From Ruminococcus sp. AM22-13 (GTDB lineage: Bacteria > Bacillota > Clostridia > Lachnospirales > Lachnospiraceae), in the NCBI RefSeq assembly GCF_003471165.1, contig NZ_QRIL01000031.1, forward strand, positions 1 to 47,196: 47,196 bases of DNA, read 5' to 3'. The stretch's first letter is position 1. Every line of letters starts with the position of its first letter. Positions 17,282 to 25,076 of this stretch are shown here, piece by piece. A program made the translations under genes and the position numbers. The notes under the pieces were generated by a model. It did no database searches, had not been told where the DNA came from, and saw only the letters and a list, made by a program, of their open reading frames with translations.

Positions 17282-18154
17282 ATGCGTTTACGTGCATTTG
17301 CAAAGATAAATCTGGGATTGGATATTCTCAGAAAGAGAGAGGATGGTTATCACGAAGTCCGGATGATCATGCAGACAATTCAGATGTATGATGTACTGGA
17401 AATGAAGAGGGTGAAGAAACCGGGAATTTCTCTGTCTGTAAATTATCCGTATATTCCCAGCGATGAACGAAATCTGGTGTATAAAGCGGCGAAGCTTTTG
17501 ATGGATGAATTTCAGGTAAAAGAAGGCGTAGATATCCGTCTTGAGAAATTTATCCCTGTTGCGGCGGGAATGGCTGGCGGAAGTTCAGATGCGGCAGCAG
17601 CGATGGTAGGAATTAACCATCTGTTTAAACTGGAACTTAGTGAGAAAGACCTGATGGATCGTGCAGTGAATATAGGCGCAGACGTTCCTTATTGTATTAT
17701 GCGTGGAACTGCGCTGGCAGAAGGAATTGGCGAGAAACTTACCAGAATCGCACAGGTTCCGGACTGTTATGTGCTGATCGGCAAGCCGGGAATTGGTGTA
17801 TCTACAAAGACAGCTTATGAGAGTCTGCAGCTTGATAAGATTCAGTCCCATCCGGATATTGACGGAATGATCAGGGATATTGAGAATGGTAATCTTCTGG
17901 CGATGACGGATAAGATGGGAAATGTTTTCGAATCAGGAATCATCAGGAAGTATCCGGTGATTGGTGAGATTAAAGACCTGATGGAAGCGAACGGAGCGCT
18001 TAAAGCGATGATGAGTGGGAGCGGTCCGACGGTGTTTGGCATTTTTGATGATCGTGAGAAGATGGAGGCTGCGGCAGCAGTACTCAGACAGAGTAATCTG
18101 GCTAAGACTGTTTTTGCAACAGAAGTAACGAAAGTAAGGGAGAGACACAAATGA
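17282..18154 (+). CDS. ispE: 4-diphosphocytidyl-2-C-methyl-D-erythritol kinase
   Basis: A 290-residue GHMP kinase of the MEP isoprenoid pathway that phosphorylates CDP-methylerythritol. The start MRLRAFAKINLGLDIL is supported by GGAGG at 17272-17276; an upstream in-frame ATG at 17246 lacks a ribosome site and lies in the operator region. The ATP-binding GHMP motif PVAAGMAGGSSDAAAAM (about residues 93-109) and a late MSGSGPTVFGIF glycine motif are intact. The stop overlaps the GntR gene (ATGA). Confidence 0.96.
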   Translation: MRLRAFAKINLGLDILRKREDGYHEVRMIMQTIQMYDVLEMKRVKKPGISLSVNYPYIPSDERNLVYKAAKLLMDEFQVKEGVDIRLEKFIPVAAGMAGGSSDAAAAMVGINHLFKLELSEKDLMDRAVNIGADVPYCIMRGTALAEGIGEKLTRIAQVPDCYVLIGKPGIGVSTKTAYESLQLDKIQSHPDIDGMIRDIENGNLLAMTDKMGNVFESGIIRKYPVIGEIKDLMEANGALKAMMSGSGPTVFGIFDDREKMEAAAAVLRQSNLAKTVFATEVTKVRERHK

Positions 18155-18870
18155 CAAGTGAATTTTCAGTAAACATGAATGAATATCTGCCATTGAGAGA
18201 TGTGGTTTTTAATACATTGCGTCAGGCAATCCTCAAAGGAGAGTTGAAGCCGGGCGAGAGACTGATGGAGATTGCCCTTGCAGAGAGACTTGGAGTGAGC
18301 AGAACTCCGATCAGAGAAGCGATGCGTAAGCTGGAGCAGGAAGGGCTGGTCGTGATGATCCCGAGACGTGGAGCTCAGGTTGCGAACATTACAGAGAAGG
18401 ATCTGAACGATGTTCTGGAGGTTCGTATTGCCCTTGAAAACGTAGCTATTGAGAAAGCCTGCGCACGTATGTCAGAAGAAGAGATGAGTAGACTCTGGCT
18501 TGCTGCCAAGGAGTTTGAGCATACGATCACAGAGGGAAATCTTGTAAAGCTTGCCGAGGCAGATGTTGCGTTTCATGAGATTATTTATCAGGCTTCGGAT
18601 AATAAGAGACTGATTCAGGTTCTCAACAATATGCGTGAGCAGATTTACCGTTATCGTGTGGAATATCTCAAAGAAGGAGAGACAAGAGATTTGCTTGTGA
18701 AAGAGCACGAGGAACTTACCAAGGCAATTAAGGAACGTGACGTCGAACGTGCGAAACAGCTTTCTTTCCAGCATATTGAGAATCAGAGAATGGCTATTCT
18801 GCGTTCAATTGAGGCTGAGAATGCAGAACGTGAGCGCTTAGAGAAGGAGAAATCCAGAGGTCGCAGATAG
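18151..18870 (+). CDS. GntR-family regulator, FadR subfamily
   Basis: A 239-residue transcription factor. The winged helix-turn-helix (about residues 14-82) includes LAERLGVSRTPIREAMRKLE and the wing VMIPRRGAQV. The all-helical FCD ligand domain (about 90-215) carries DVLEVRIALE, DVAFHEIIYQAS and a late H in FQHIENQ; conserved Asp and His residues of FCD domains usually bind a metal or organic acid. It is coupled to ispE by a 4-base overlap. Ligand unknown. It may act on the TTGTATACAA site upstream of ispE. Confidence 0.88.
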   Translation: MTSEFSVNMNEYLPLRDVVFNTLRQAILKGELKPGERLMEIALAERLGVSRTPIREAMRKLEQEGLVVMIPRRGAQVANITEKDLNDVLEVRIALENVAIEKACARMSEEEMSRLWLAAKEFEHTITEGNLVKLAEADVAFHEIIYQASDNKRLIQVLNNMREQIYRYRVEYLKEGETRDLLVKEHEELTKAIKERDVERAKQLSFQHIENQRMAILRSIEAENAERERLEKEKSRGRR

Positions 18871-18927
18871 AACAGTGTTGGGATTGTGAATTGTTGCGTA
18901 TATAATTTTTAATATCGGGAAATTCTA

Positions 18928-18954
18928 AGAGAGGCGAAAAGCCTCTCTTTTTTT
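18928..18954 (+). terminator. Terminator after the GntR gene
   Basis: Perfect 8-bp stem agagaggc/gcctctct with a short A-rich loop and a T run. It closes the ispE-GntR operon. Confidence 0.9.
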
Positions 18955-18963
18955 ATCAGGCGG

Positions 18964-18985
18964 AGAATCCTGCAAGCAGGATTCT
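18964..18985. repeat. Short hairpin upstream of the germination operon
   Basis: A perfect 10-bp stem, agaatcctgc/gcaggattct, with a 2-base gap. It closely matches the hairpin at 31498-31520 in the glgB leader. It sits 10 bases before the GAGGTG ribosome site of the germination gene. Function unknown. Confidence 0.5.
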
Positions 18986-19006
18986 TATAGAAACGAGGTG
19001 ATAACT

Positions 19007-20509
19007 GTGAAAGAACCGGAAATTTCCCGAAAGGTATCTGCAAATCTGCGGGAGAATGAAAAGTATCTGCGAAGCAGACTGGAGAATTGTGCTGATATTC
19101 TGATCCGTCCGATGCGACTCGGAGAGAACCATAAAGTAGACTGTCTCATGGTTTATATAGAGGTTGCGGTTTCTAATATGATGCTGGACGATTCTGCCAT
19201 TGGAAAGATGATCAATCATTTCTGGGAAATTTCTCCCGGACAGATTCAGGAATTTGTTCAGCATAACAGCCTTGGAATCGCAGATGTGAAGAAGCTGGAA
19301 GATCTGGACGAGGCCATAGAAGCCATGCTGACCGGAAATGCAGTATTTTTTATAGATGGCTATGACAAAGCAATGAAAATCTCCAGCAAGGGTTATCCGT
19401 CTATGGGAGTGATGGAGGCCGAATCAGAGAAAGTTCTCAGAGGTTCCCGGGAGGGATTTTCAGACAGTGTAAAGAGCAACAGCGCATTGGTAAGAAAGAG
19501 ACTTAGGGATACCAGACTTAAAGTGGAAGAGTATAAGATTGGAGTGCGCTCTCATACCCTGACTCAGGTATTGTATATGGATGACCTGGTACATGAAGAA
19601 CTTCTGGAAAAGGTAAAAGAAAGGCTGGAGGAGTTTCAGATTGATGGGATTCTGGACAGCGGTATGCTGGAACAGCTGACGGAGGATGTATGGTATTCGC
19701 CTTTTCCGCAGTATCAGACAACAGAACGGCCGGACCGCGCTGTGCAGGAAATTCTGAACGGTAAGGTTGTGATTTTATGTGATAATTCACCGGAAGCTTT
19801 AATTTTGCCGGGGAATTTCAACAGTTTTATGGAGAGCAGCGAGGACTGGTATCACAGATTTGAAATGGCTTCTTTTCTGAGGATACTGCGATATCTGGCG
19901 GTGATTATGGCAACAATCCTGCCGGGACTTTATCTGGCAGTGATTCGTTTTCATACACAGATTCTGCCATCTTCGTTGATTTTGTCTTTTGCTGAGGCGA
20001 GGGAGGGTGTCCCTTTTTCAAGCGTAGTGGAACTTATTTTTCTGGAGCTGGCTTTTGAACTGATCAGGGAGGCAGGGGTGAGGGTTCCGGGATCGCTTGG
20101 AAATGCCATCGGAATCGTGGGCGGCCTGATTATTGGACAGGCAGCAGTAGATGCAAATCTGGTAAGCCCGATCGTTGTAATGATCGTGGCTTTGACAGCA
20201 CTGGGTTCAATGACGGTTCCGAATGAAGAATTTGCAGCGGCATTCCGATTGGTAAAATATGGATTTCTGATTCTGGGTGGATATCTTGGAATTTATGGGC
20301 TTGTATTAGGAGTATATCTGCTGGTGAGTCATCTGGCAGGGCTGATGAGTTTCTCGGTTCCGTATCTGGTGCCTTTTATAAAGAAAGAACAGGCGGGCAA
20401 TGGAGGAGAGGGAATCTTGAGAATTCCTTTGCGAAGAAGAAGCTTAAGACCACTTTTTGCAAGAGAAGAACAGAAAATCCGGTTAAAAAGGAGGGAATCC
20501 GGTTCATGA
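19007..20509 (+). CDS. Spore germination protein, GerA/SpoVAF family A subunit
   Basis: About 500 residues, GTG start at 19007 chosen because GAGGTG lies 6 bases upstream (an earlier GTG at 18998 overlaps that site). The N-terminal soluble half (to about 285) has the GerAA pattern, with VRKRLRDTRLKVEEYKIG and DRAVQEILNGKVVILCDNSP. The C-terminal half has membrane segments, with PSSLILSFAEAREGVPF and GNAIGIVGGLIIGQAAVDANLV typical of GerA family A subunits. It would sit in the spore inner membrane as part of a germinant receptor. The stop overlaps the next gene, a fused B-C subunit, by 4 bases. Confidence 0.92.
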   Translation: MKEPEISRKVSANLRENEKYLRSRLENCADILIRPMRLGENHKVDCLMVYIEVAVSNMMLDDSAIGKMINHFWEISPGQIQEFVQHNSLGIADVKKLEDLDEAIEAMLTGNAVFFIDGYDKAMKISSKGYPSMGVMEAESEKVLRGSREGFSDSVKSNSALVRKRLRDTRLKVEEYKIGVRSHTLTQVLYMDDLVHEELLEKVKERLEEFQIDGILDSGMLEQLTEDVWYSPFPQYQTTERPDRAVQEILNGKVVILCDNSPEALILPGNFNSFMESSEDWYHRFEMASFLRILRYLAVIMATILPGLYLAVIRFHTQILPSSLILSFAEAREGVPFSSVVELIFLELAFELIREAGVRVPGSLGNAIGIVGGLIIGQAAVDANLVSPIVVMIVALTALGSMTVPNEEFAAAFRLVKYGFLILGGYLGIYGLVLGVYLLVSHLAGLMSFSVPYLVPFIKKEQAGNGGEGILRIPLRRRSLRPLFAREEQKIRLKRRESGS

Positions 20510-22194
20510 GATTTGCAGAGAATAACAGAATTTCTCACAGACAATTATACAGACAGATGATACTGGCACTTCTTGCACCGTTTATGCTTTGTATTTTTGG
20601 AAAAGGTGGAATAAATGGGATCAGCGCTGTGACAGGGACTGTGCTTGCATTGATTTTACTTGGTTTCTATGTGATTTTGCTGATTCGCCTCACGCCTGCT
20701 TTTGATGATCTTGTAAAATCTGCGGGAGGTTTTGTTGGGCGGCTGATTGGGATTTTCTTCTTGCTTTATGTATTGCTGGCAGGAGGATATCTGTTGGCAC
20801 TTTTAAGATATCTGGTTCCTGCGAGTCTTATCACAGGAGTTTCCGGCAGATGGATTGCGTTCTGGGCGATAGTGGCGTGTTCGCTGGGAACTTATAAGGG
20901 AATGCAGAGAAGAGGGCGAATGGCGGAAGTTTCCGGAGGCCTGCTTCTGGGGGGAATTGTGATTATGCTGGCACTTTGCGTACCTCAGGCGAAGGCAGAG
21001 TATTTTATGGAAGCATTGCAGTGGAATGAGGTTACAGGGAAGAATATCCGGCAGTCTTTTTATGGGATATTATGTGCATTTTCGGCGGTTGCATTGTTGC
21101 CATTTCTGATGGGAGATGTGGAGAAATATGGAAGTGCAGGGAAGACTGCAGCGGGTGCGATCCTGACACTGGGAGTGCTCCTTATAGGAATGGAACTTCT
21201 GCTTCCGGCAGTGCTGGGATATGACAGGATAAAAGCGGAAAGTTATCCGGTTTTACCGTTATTGGACGGCGCTGATCTTCCCGGAAATGTGTTGGCGCGT
21301 TTTGATATTATATGGATGGGATTTTTGTTATACAGCCTGCTTTTTGCGATAGGAAGTTTGCTGCATTATGGACATCAGATCATCCGAAAAGCACACCTTG
21401 GTACGGGGCGGTTATGGATGCCGGGGATGATATTTCTGATATCACTTCTGGAAGAGAATGGAAATGGAATCTTAAATTATTTTGGGTGGATTCTGGCATA
21501 TGTTTTTGTTCCGGGAATTTTAATCTGCCAGGTTTATCTGTTTTTCAGAGGAAAGGAGAGACATAAGAATCACAGGAAGAAAGCGCCTGCTGTGGTTGCC
21601 GGAATTCTGGCGCTCAGCTTTTTCCTGGGAGGATGTGGTGTGGCTGTGGAGCCAGAAAAGAGAATATATCCGATGGCGCTTGGCATGGACGCTTCGCCGG
21701 AAGGAATTCTTCTGTCTTATGGGATGCCGGATATGTCGGAGAGTACCGGACAGGGGAAAGAAGAGGAAGATGGCGGGGCAAGACTTCTGCAGATCAGTGG
21801 TTCTGATTTTACGCAGATTGAGCAGGCATATGACCGTTCGCAGGAGAAACTTCTGGATATGGGACATCTGCAGGTGCTGGTCATTGGACAGACACTTGTA
21901 GAAGATGGACGTTGGAGAATGGTCCTCGATTATCTGAAACAGGAGGCTTTTGTCGGGGAGGATCTTTACGTATTTGAAGCGGAAAATGCGGCAGAGATTC
22001 TGAACTGGCAGGGGGAGGATAATTCGTCGGTGGGAGAATATATTTCAGGGCTGCTTGAGAACAGAATGTCTGGGGGAAATACAGAGATGGTGACTCTCAG
22101 GGAGCTTTTTTATGAAAAGTATAAAGAGGATAAGCTAAAGGAATTGCCTTATGTGAATATCAGGAATGGAAGTATAAATCTTCAGAATGTGTAA
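20506..22194 (+). CDS. Fused germinant receptor B-C subunit
   Basis: A 562-residue protein joining two normally separate subunits. Residues 10-347 form a 10-segment GerAB-type transporter of the APC superfamily. After a basic linker (RGKERHKNHRKKA), residues 361-377 look like a lipoprotein signal ending in the lipobox LGGC (C377), and 378-562 resemble the N-terminal domain of GerC (EPEKRIYPMALGMD). The GerC part is about 185 residues instead of 350 or more, lacking the C-terminal domain. An AAAGGAG at the join (21552-21558) precedes a non-start codon, hinting at a lost gene boundary. The ATG overlaps the A subunit stop. Frame is continuous. Confidence 0.85.
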   Translation: MRFAENNRISHRQLYRQMILALLAPFMLCIFGKGGINGISAVTGTVLALILLGFYVILLIRLTPAFDDLVKSAGGFVGRLIGIFFLLYVLLAGGYLLALLRYLVPASLITGVSGRWIAFWAIVACSLGTYKGMQRRGRMAEVSGGLLLGGIVIMLALCVPQAKAEYFMEALQWNEVTGKNIRQSFYGILCAFSAVALLPFLMGDVEKYGSAGKTAAGAILTLGVLLIGMELLLPAVLGYDRIKAESYPVLPLLDGADLPGNVLARFDIIWMGFLLYSLLFAIGSLLHYGHQIIRKAHLGTGRLWMPGMIFLISLLEENGNGILNYFGWILAYVFVPGILICQVYLFFRGKERHKNHRKKAPAVVAGILALSFFLGGCGVAVEPEKRIYPMALGMDASPEGILLSYGMPDMSESTGQGKEEEDGGARLLQISGSDFTQIEQAYDRSQEKLLDMGHLQVLVIGQTLVEDGRWRMVLDYLKQEAFVGEDLYVFEAENAAEILNWQGEDNSSVGEYISGLLENRMSGGNTEMVTLRELFYEKYKEDKLKELPYVNIRNGSINLQNV

Positions 22195-22231
22195 ATAATT
22201 TCAATAACAGAATTAACAGGAGGTTTATGCA

Positions 22232-22522
22232 ATGATAAATAGAAGAAACGCAATGATAAAAAGAAAAACAGGTATAGCAGGAAAGATAACAAAGAAATTG
22301 ACCATTACGATTATAGGAGGACTTGCAGGTGCGATTCTGGCGGGAACGATGCCGCAGCAAGTACAAAATTTCGCACAAAAACGACAGGAACAGACAGCAG
22401 TTACCGCATGGTGGGGAACGCTCTATCCGAAATTCTGTTTCTCTCAGATCCCTGAGGAAAATAAAGACCAGAAAGATGACATAAAGATATCCTTCTGGCT
22501 TGCGCGGGCTCTTGATTGGTGA
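22232..22522 (+). CDS. Small membrane/exported protein of unknown function
   Basis: A 96-residue basic protein with AGGAGG at 22218-22223 eight bases before the ATG, so translation is likely. A hydrophobic segment at about 24-42 (LTITIIGGLAGAILAGTM) suggests a membrane anchor or signal peptide with the rest outside. I do not recognise the family. It lies 37 bases after the germinant receptor gene, possibly in the same transcript. Confidence 0.55.
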   Translation: MINRRNAMIKRKTGIAGKITKKLTITIIGGLAGAILAGTMPQQVQNFAQKRQEQTAVTAWWGTLYPKFCFSQIPEENKDQKDDIKISFWLARALDW

Positions 22523-22591
22523 TAGAATAATGGGACAATCATTATGAAAGATAATGAACAATCGTAACAATTCAGCAGTCTGCTATTCCGC

Positions 22592-22609
22592 GAGGTACTG
22601 AACAGTTAC
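22592..22609. repeat. Dispersed 18-base word upstream of murI
   Basis: gaggtactgaacagttac is identical to 34170-34187. Both lie in leaders, within small imperfect palindromes (gtaac ... gttac). It belongs to a family of short palindromes in this genome's intergenic spaces. Confidence 0.55.
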
Positions 22610-22638
22610 GAACAATCAATAGAGATGGAGAGAAATTA

Positions 22639-23460
22639 ATGAATATAGACAGAGAGGCACCGATTGGAGTATTTGATTCCGGTGTGGGAGGACTGACCGT
22701 TGCGCGTGAGATTATGCGCAATCTTCCTTCAGAGAAAATCGTATATTTTGGTGATACGGCGAGAGTGCCTTATGGAAGTAAATCGAAAGAGACAATTATC
22801 CGGTACTCCCGGCAGATCATCCGTTTTCTGCAGGAACAGCAGGTCAAGGCAATCGTCATTGCCTGTAACACGGCAAGTGCATTTGCACTGGATGCAGTAA
22901 GAGATGAATTTGATATTCCGATCATTGGTGTAATAGAACCAGGAGCTGAGGTTGCAGCAGCCCAGACTAAGAATAAAAGGGTTGGAATTATTGGTACTGT
23001 AGGAACAGTAGGAAGTGGTATACATGCAGAATACCTTAAGAAACTGGATCCAACGATCACAGTCTTTGCAAAAGCATGCCCCCTTTTTGTACCGCTGGTT
23101 GAGGAAGGATGGCTACATGATTCTGTGACAGATGAGGTTGCTGCCAGATATCTGAAGGAGCTGCAGGATAAAGAGGTAGATACACTTATCCTGGGATGTA
23201 CACATTATCCACTGCTTCGATCTACGATCAGAAAGATCATGGGAGAGGATGTGTGTCTGGTGAATCCGGCTTATGAGACTGCGCTTGAGCTGCGCAGATT
23301 GCTGGATGAGAAAGGACTTTCCAGCGAAGGTACAGAGAAGAATGAATTTCCGTACCGCTTCTATGTAAGTGACCTGGCGGATGAGTTTAAGGCATTTGCC
23401 AATTCGATTCTGCCGTATGATGTGGAGATGACCAAGAAAATAGACATAGAAAAGTATTGA
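22639..23460 (+). CDS. murI: Glutamate racemase
   Basis: A 273-residue cytoplasmic enzyme making D-glutamate for peptidoglycan. Both catalytic cysteines are present: IACNTAS (about C75) and LGCTHYPLL (about C187), with the N-terminal IGVFDSGVGGLTVA and YFGDTARVPYG motifs that contribute the active-site aspartate and substrate contacts. GGAGAG lies upstream of the ATG. Length is normal. Confidence 0.97.
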   Translation: MNIDREAPIGVFDSGVGGLTVAREIMRNLPSEKIVYFGDTARVPYGSKSKETIIRYSRQIIRFLQEQQVKAIVIACNTASAFALDAVRDEFDIPIIGVIEPGAEVAAAQTKNKRVGIIGTVGTVGSGIHAEYLKKLDPTITVFAKACPLFVPLVEEGWLHDSVTDEVAARYLKELQDKEVDTLILGCTHYPLLRSTIRKIMGEDVCLVNPAYETALELRRLLDEKGLSSEGTEKNEFPYRFYVSDLADEFKAFANSILPYDVEMTKKIDIEKY

Positions 23461-23605
23461 TATATTATAGCTGCAAAAGAGAAGACAGTGTGATTGATTA
23501 TATGAACTGTCAGGTGCTGAATTATAGTGATTCTTAAAAATATTGTAGCAGCTGGAATGATACATAAAAACAAAGCTATAGAAGAATATCAGGAGTATGA
23601 GAGAA

Positions 23606-24052
23606 ATGGATAAAGAAGTACTGATTCACGTAAGGGGACTTCAGACAATAGATGCAGATGGCGATCAGGAACCGGTCGAGATCGTTGTACCTGGACAGTA
23701 TTATTTCCGGAATGGAAGTCATTATCTGCGCTATGAAGAGATTCTGGAGGATTTCGCAGAACCTACGATTAATTACATAAAAATATCACCTAAGGGCATG
23801 GAAGTCCGCAAAAAAGGTGTGGTTAATGTTCACATGGTTTTTGAACAGGGTAAGAAGAATATGACTTACTATACGACTCCTTATGGAACAATCGAGATGG
23901 GAATTGCTGCAACGAATATGAATCTGGAGGAAAATGACGGCAGCCTTGATATGAAGGTTGACTATGCATTGGATATGAATCAGGAGCATGTGGCAGACTG
24001 CTATCTTGCGATTAAGGCACAGCCGAAGGATTGTAAGGATTTCACGATTTAA
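23606..24052 (+). CDS. DUF1934 domain protein
   Basis: A 148-residue protein starting MDKEVLIHVRG. The start at 23606 is preferred over ATG 23597 because AGGAG (23591-23595) would touch the latter. The DUF1934 family is a calycin-like beta barrel; the pattern YYFRNGSHYLRYEE and TTPYGTIEMGI is typical. No signal peptide. Function is not established. The stop codon lies at the start of a REP-like palindrome. Confidence 0.8.
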   Translation: MDKEVLIHVRGLQTIDADGDQEPVEIVVPGQYYFRNGSHYLRYEEILEDFAEPTINYIKISPKGMEVRKKGVVNVHMVFEQGKKNMTYYTTPYGTIEMGIAATNMNLEENDGSLDMKVDYALDMNQEHVADCYLAIKAQPKDCKDFTI

Positions 24053-24112
24053 CCGAATCAAGTAAGTCCCCTGCTTCAATTGCGAAGAGCAATAAGCAGT
24101 GAGAGGGGACTT
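24051..24112. repeat. Dispersed REP-like palindrome, copy 2
   Basis: Starts aaccgaatcaagtaag, directly on the stop codon of the DUF1934 gene, and folds as aagtcccc/ggggactt around ctgcttc..attgc/gcaat.aagcag. Nearly identical to 14585-14646. Confidence 0.8.
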
Positions 24113-24170
24113 GAATGGAACCTATAAATAGGAGAACTTACAGATAGGTGTAAAACGATTAGAATTAAAT

Positions 24171-24244
24171 AAAAGACCGATGATCTTATATAGGGATATG
24201 CTGCCTGCGAAGCAGGAGACATATCAAAGATCATCGGTCTTTTT
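24171..24244. terminator. Bidirectional terminator with internal stem
   Basis: A 16-bp outer stem (aaagaccgatgatctt with aagatcatcggtcttt) encloses a second stem (cctgc/gcagg). A and T tracts on both sides serve DUF1934 on plus and the hypothetical gene on minus. Confidence 0.85.
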
Positions 24245-24282
24245 CATACAGTAAATATTCACCTGACTGATTTAACTGGTGA

Positions 24283-24738
24283 TTATTTAGCAGCTTTATC
24301 TTTCTTAAATCTTGCGAAGAAACCTTTCTTCTTAGTAGCCGGTGCTTCCAGAGAACCACGGATTCCTTTCACGCCTACGATATAAAGACCGCTTACTTCG
24401 GCTTTGATTTCTTTCTTAACCGGAATCAGATCGAAGACTTTCTCATCTGCGATCATGATAGCAATCCTTGGTCCGACTTTGGCTTTAACGATCGGAAGTT
24501 TGGAACGGCGCATAAGCTTAGGTGTCTGTTCAATTACCATCTGAGGAAGTCCGGATTCTTTTAACGGCATCCTCTTTTTATCGATAACCAGCATGGAAAC
24601 GGTTTGTTTTGTTGCTTCAATCTGAGCCTGCTGTTCTTCCTGTTTCTTCTGAGCTTTTTTGCCGAAGAAATATAAACCGATCAGTGCAGCGATCAGGATA
24701 ACAAGAATGACCAGAAGGACTATTGTTACTGTACTCAT
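24283..24738 (-). CDS. Single-pass membrane protein of unknown function
   Basis: A 151-residue protein. The start (ATG at 24736-24738) is chosen because AGGAGG directly touches the earlier ATG at 24742-24744. An N-terminal transmembrane segment (about residues 4-26) is followed by a Gln/Lys/Glu-rich helix and a compact basic domain (ISMLVIDKKRM-like, KVGPRIAIMIADEKVFDLIPV). The tail is Lys/Phe-rich (GFFARFKKDKAAK). I know similar proteins only as conserved Lachnospiraceae hypotheticals. Monocistronic between a shared terminator and the divergent deacetylase cluster. Confidence 0.7.
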   Translation of the reverse strand: MSTVTIVLLVILVILIAALIGLYFFGKKAQKKQEEQQAQIEATKQTVSMLVIDKKRMPLKESGLPQMVIEQTPKLMRRSKLPIVKAKVGPRIAIMIADEKVFDLIPVKKEIKAEVSGLYIVGVKGIRGSLEAPATKKKGFFARFKKDKAAK

Positions 24739-24913
24739 TTGCATCCTCCTAATATGTGTGTTTTCACAGGGGCTGTTACAGATAGACAGCCCATTGCATA
24801 AAAATTATTTTATCATTAAACAGGACAAAACGCAATTATTAAAAAAGAATTCTTGGGATTTTGGCAGGTGTATATAAAAATATTTTGCGAGAAAGTGTAG
24901 TGCGAATAGTAAC

Positions 24914-24942
24914 TGGAAATTTGTATTATTATACGTTATAAT
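24914..24942 (+). promoter_or_regulatory. Possible promoter of the deacetylase cluster
   Basis: TGGAAA (24914-24919), 17 bases, TATAAT (24937-24942). The remaining 24739-25076 gap holds a small palindrome (gaacaaaaggtaactgttc, near 25021-25039) and no gene. Confidence 0.4.
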
Positions 24943-25076
24943 TGTAGTAAAAACATTTTTACAGGATGGAAAGCCTGTGTGTGGTTATAATATGGTTATC
25001 CAGATAACAATAAAAGTACTGAACAAAAGGTAACTGTTCACCAATTACTTATTCAGAGGATAAAAAGGAGGAAAGT

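Noticed and set aside
21552..21660. Separate gerC gene starting inside the fusion
   Set aside because: An AAAGGAG is present but no ATG, GTG or TTG follows in frame at suitable distance, and the frame is continuous from the B subunit.
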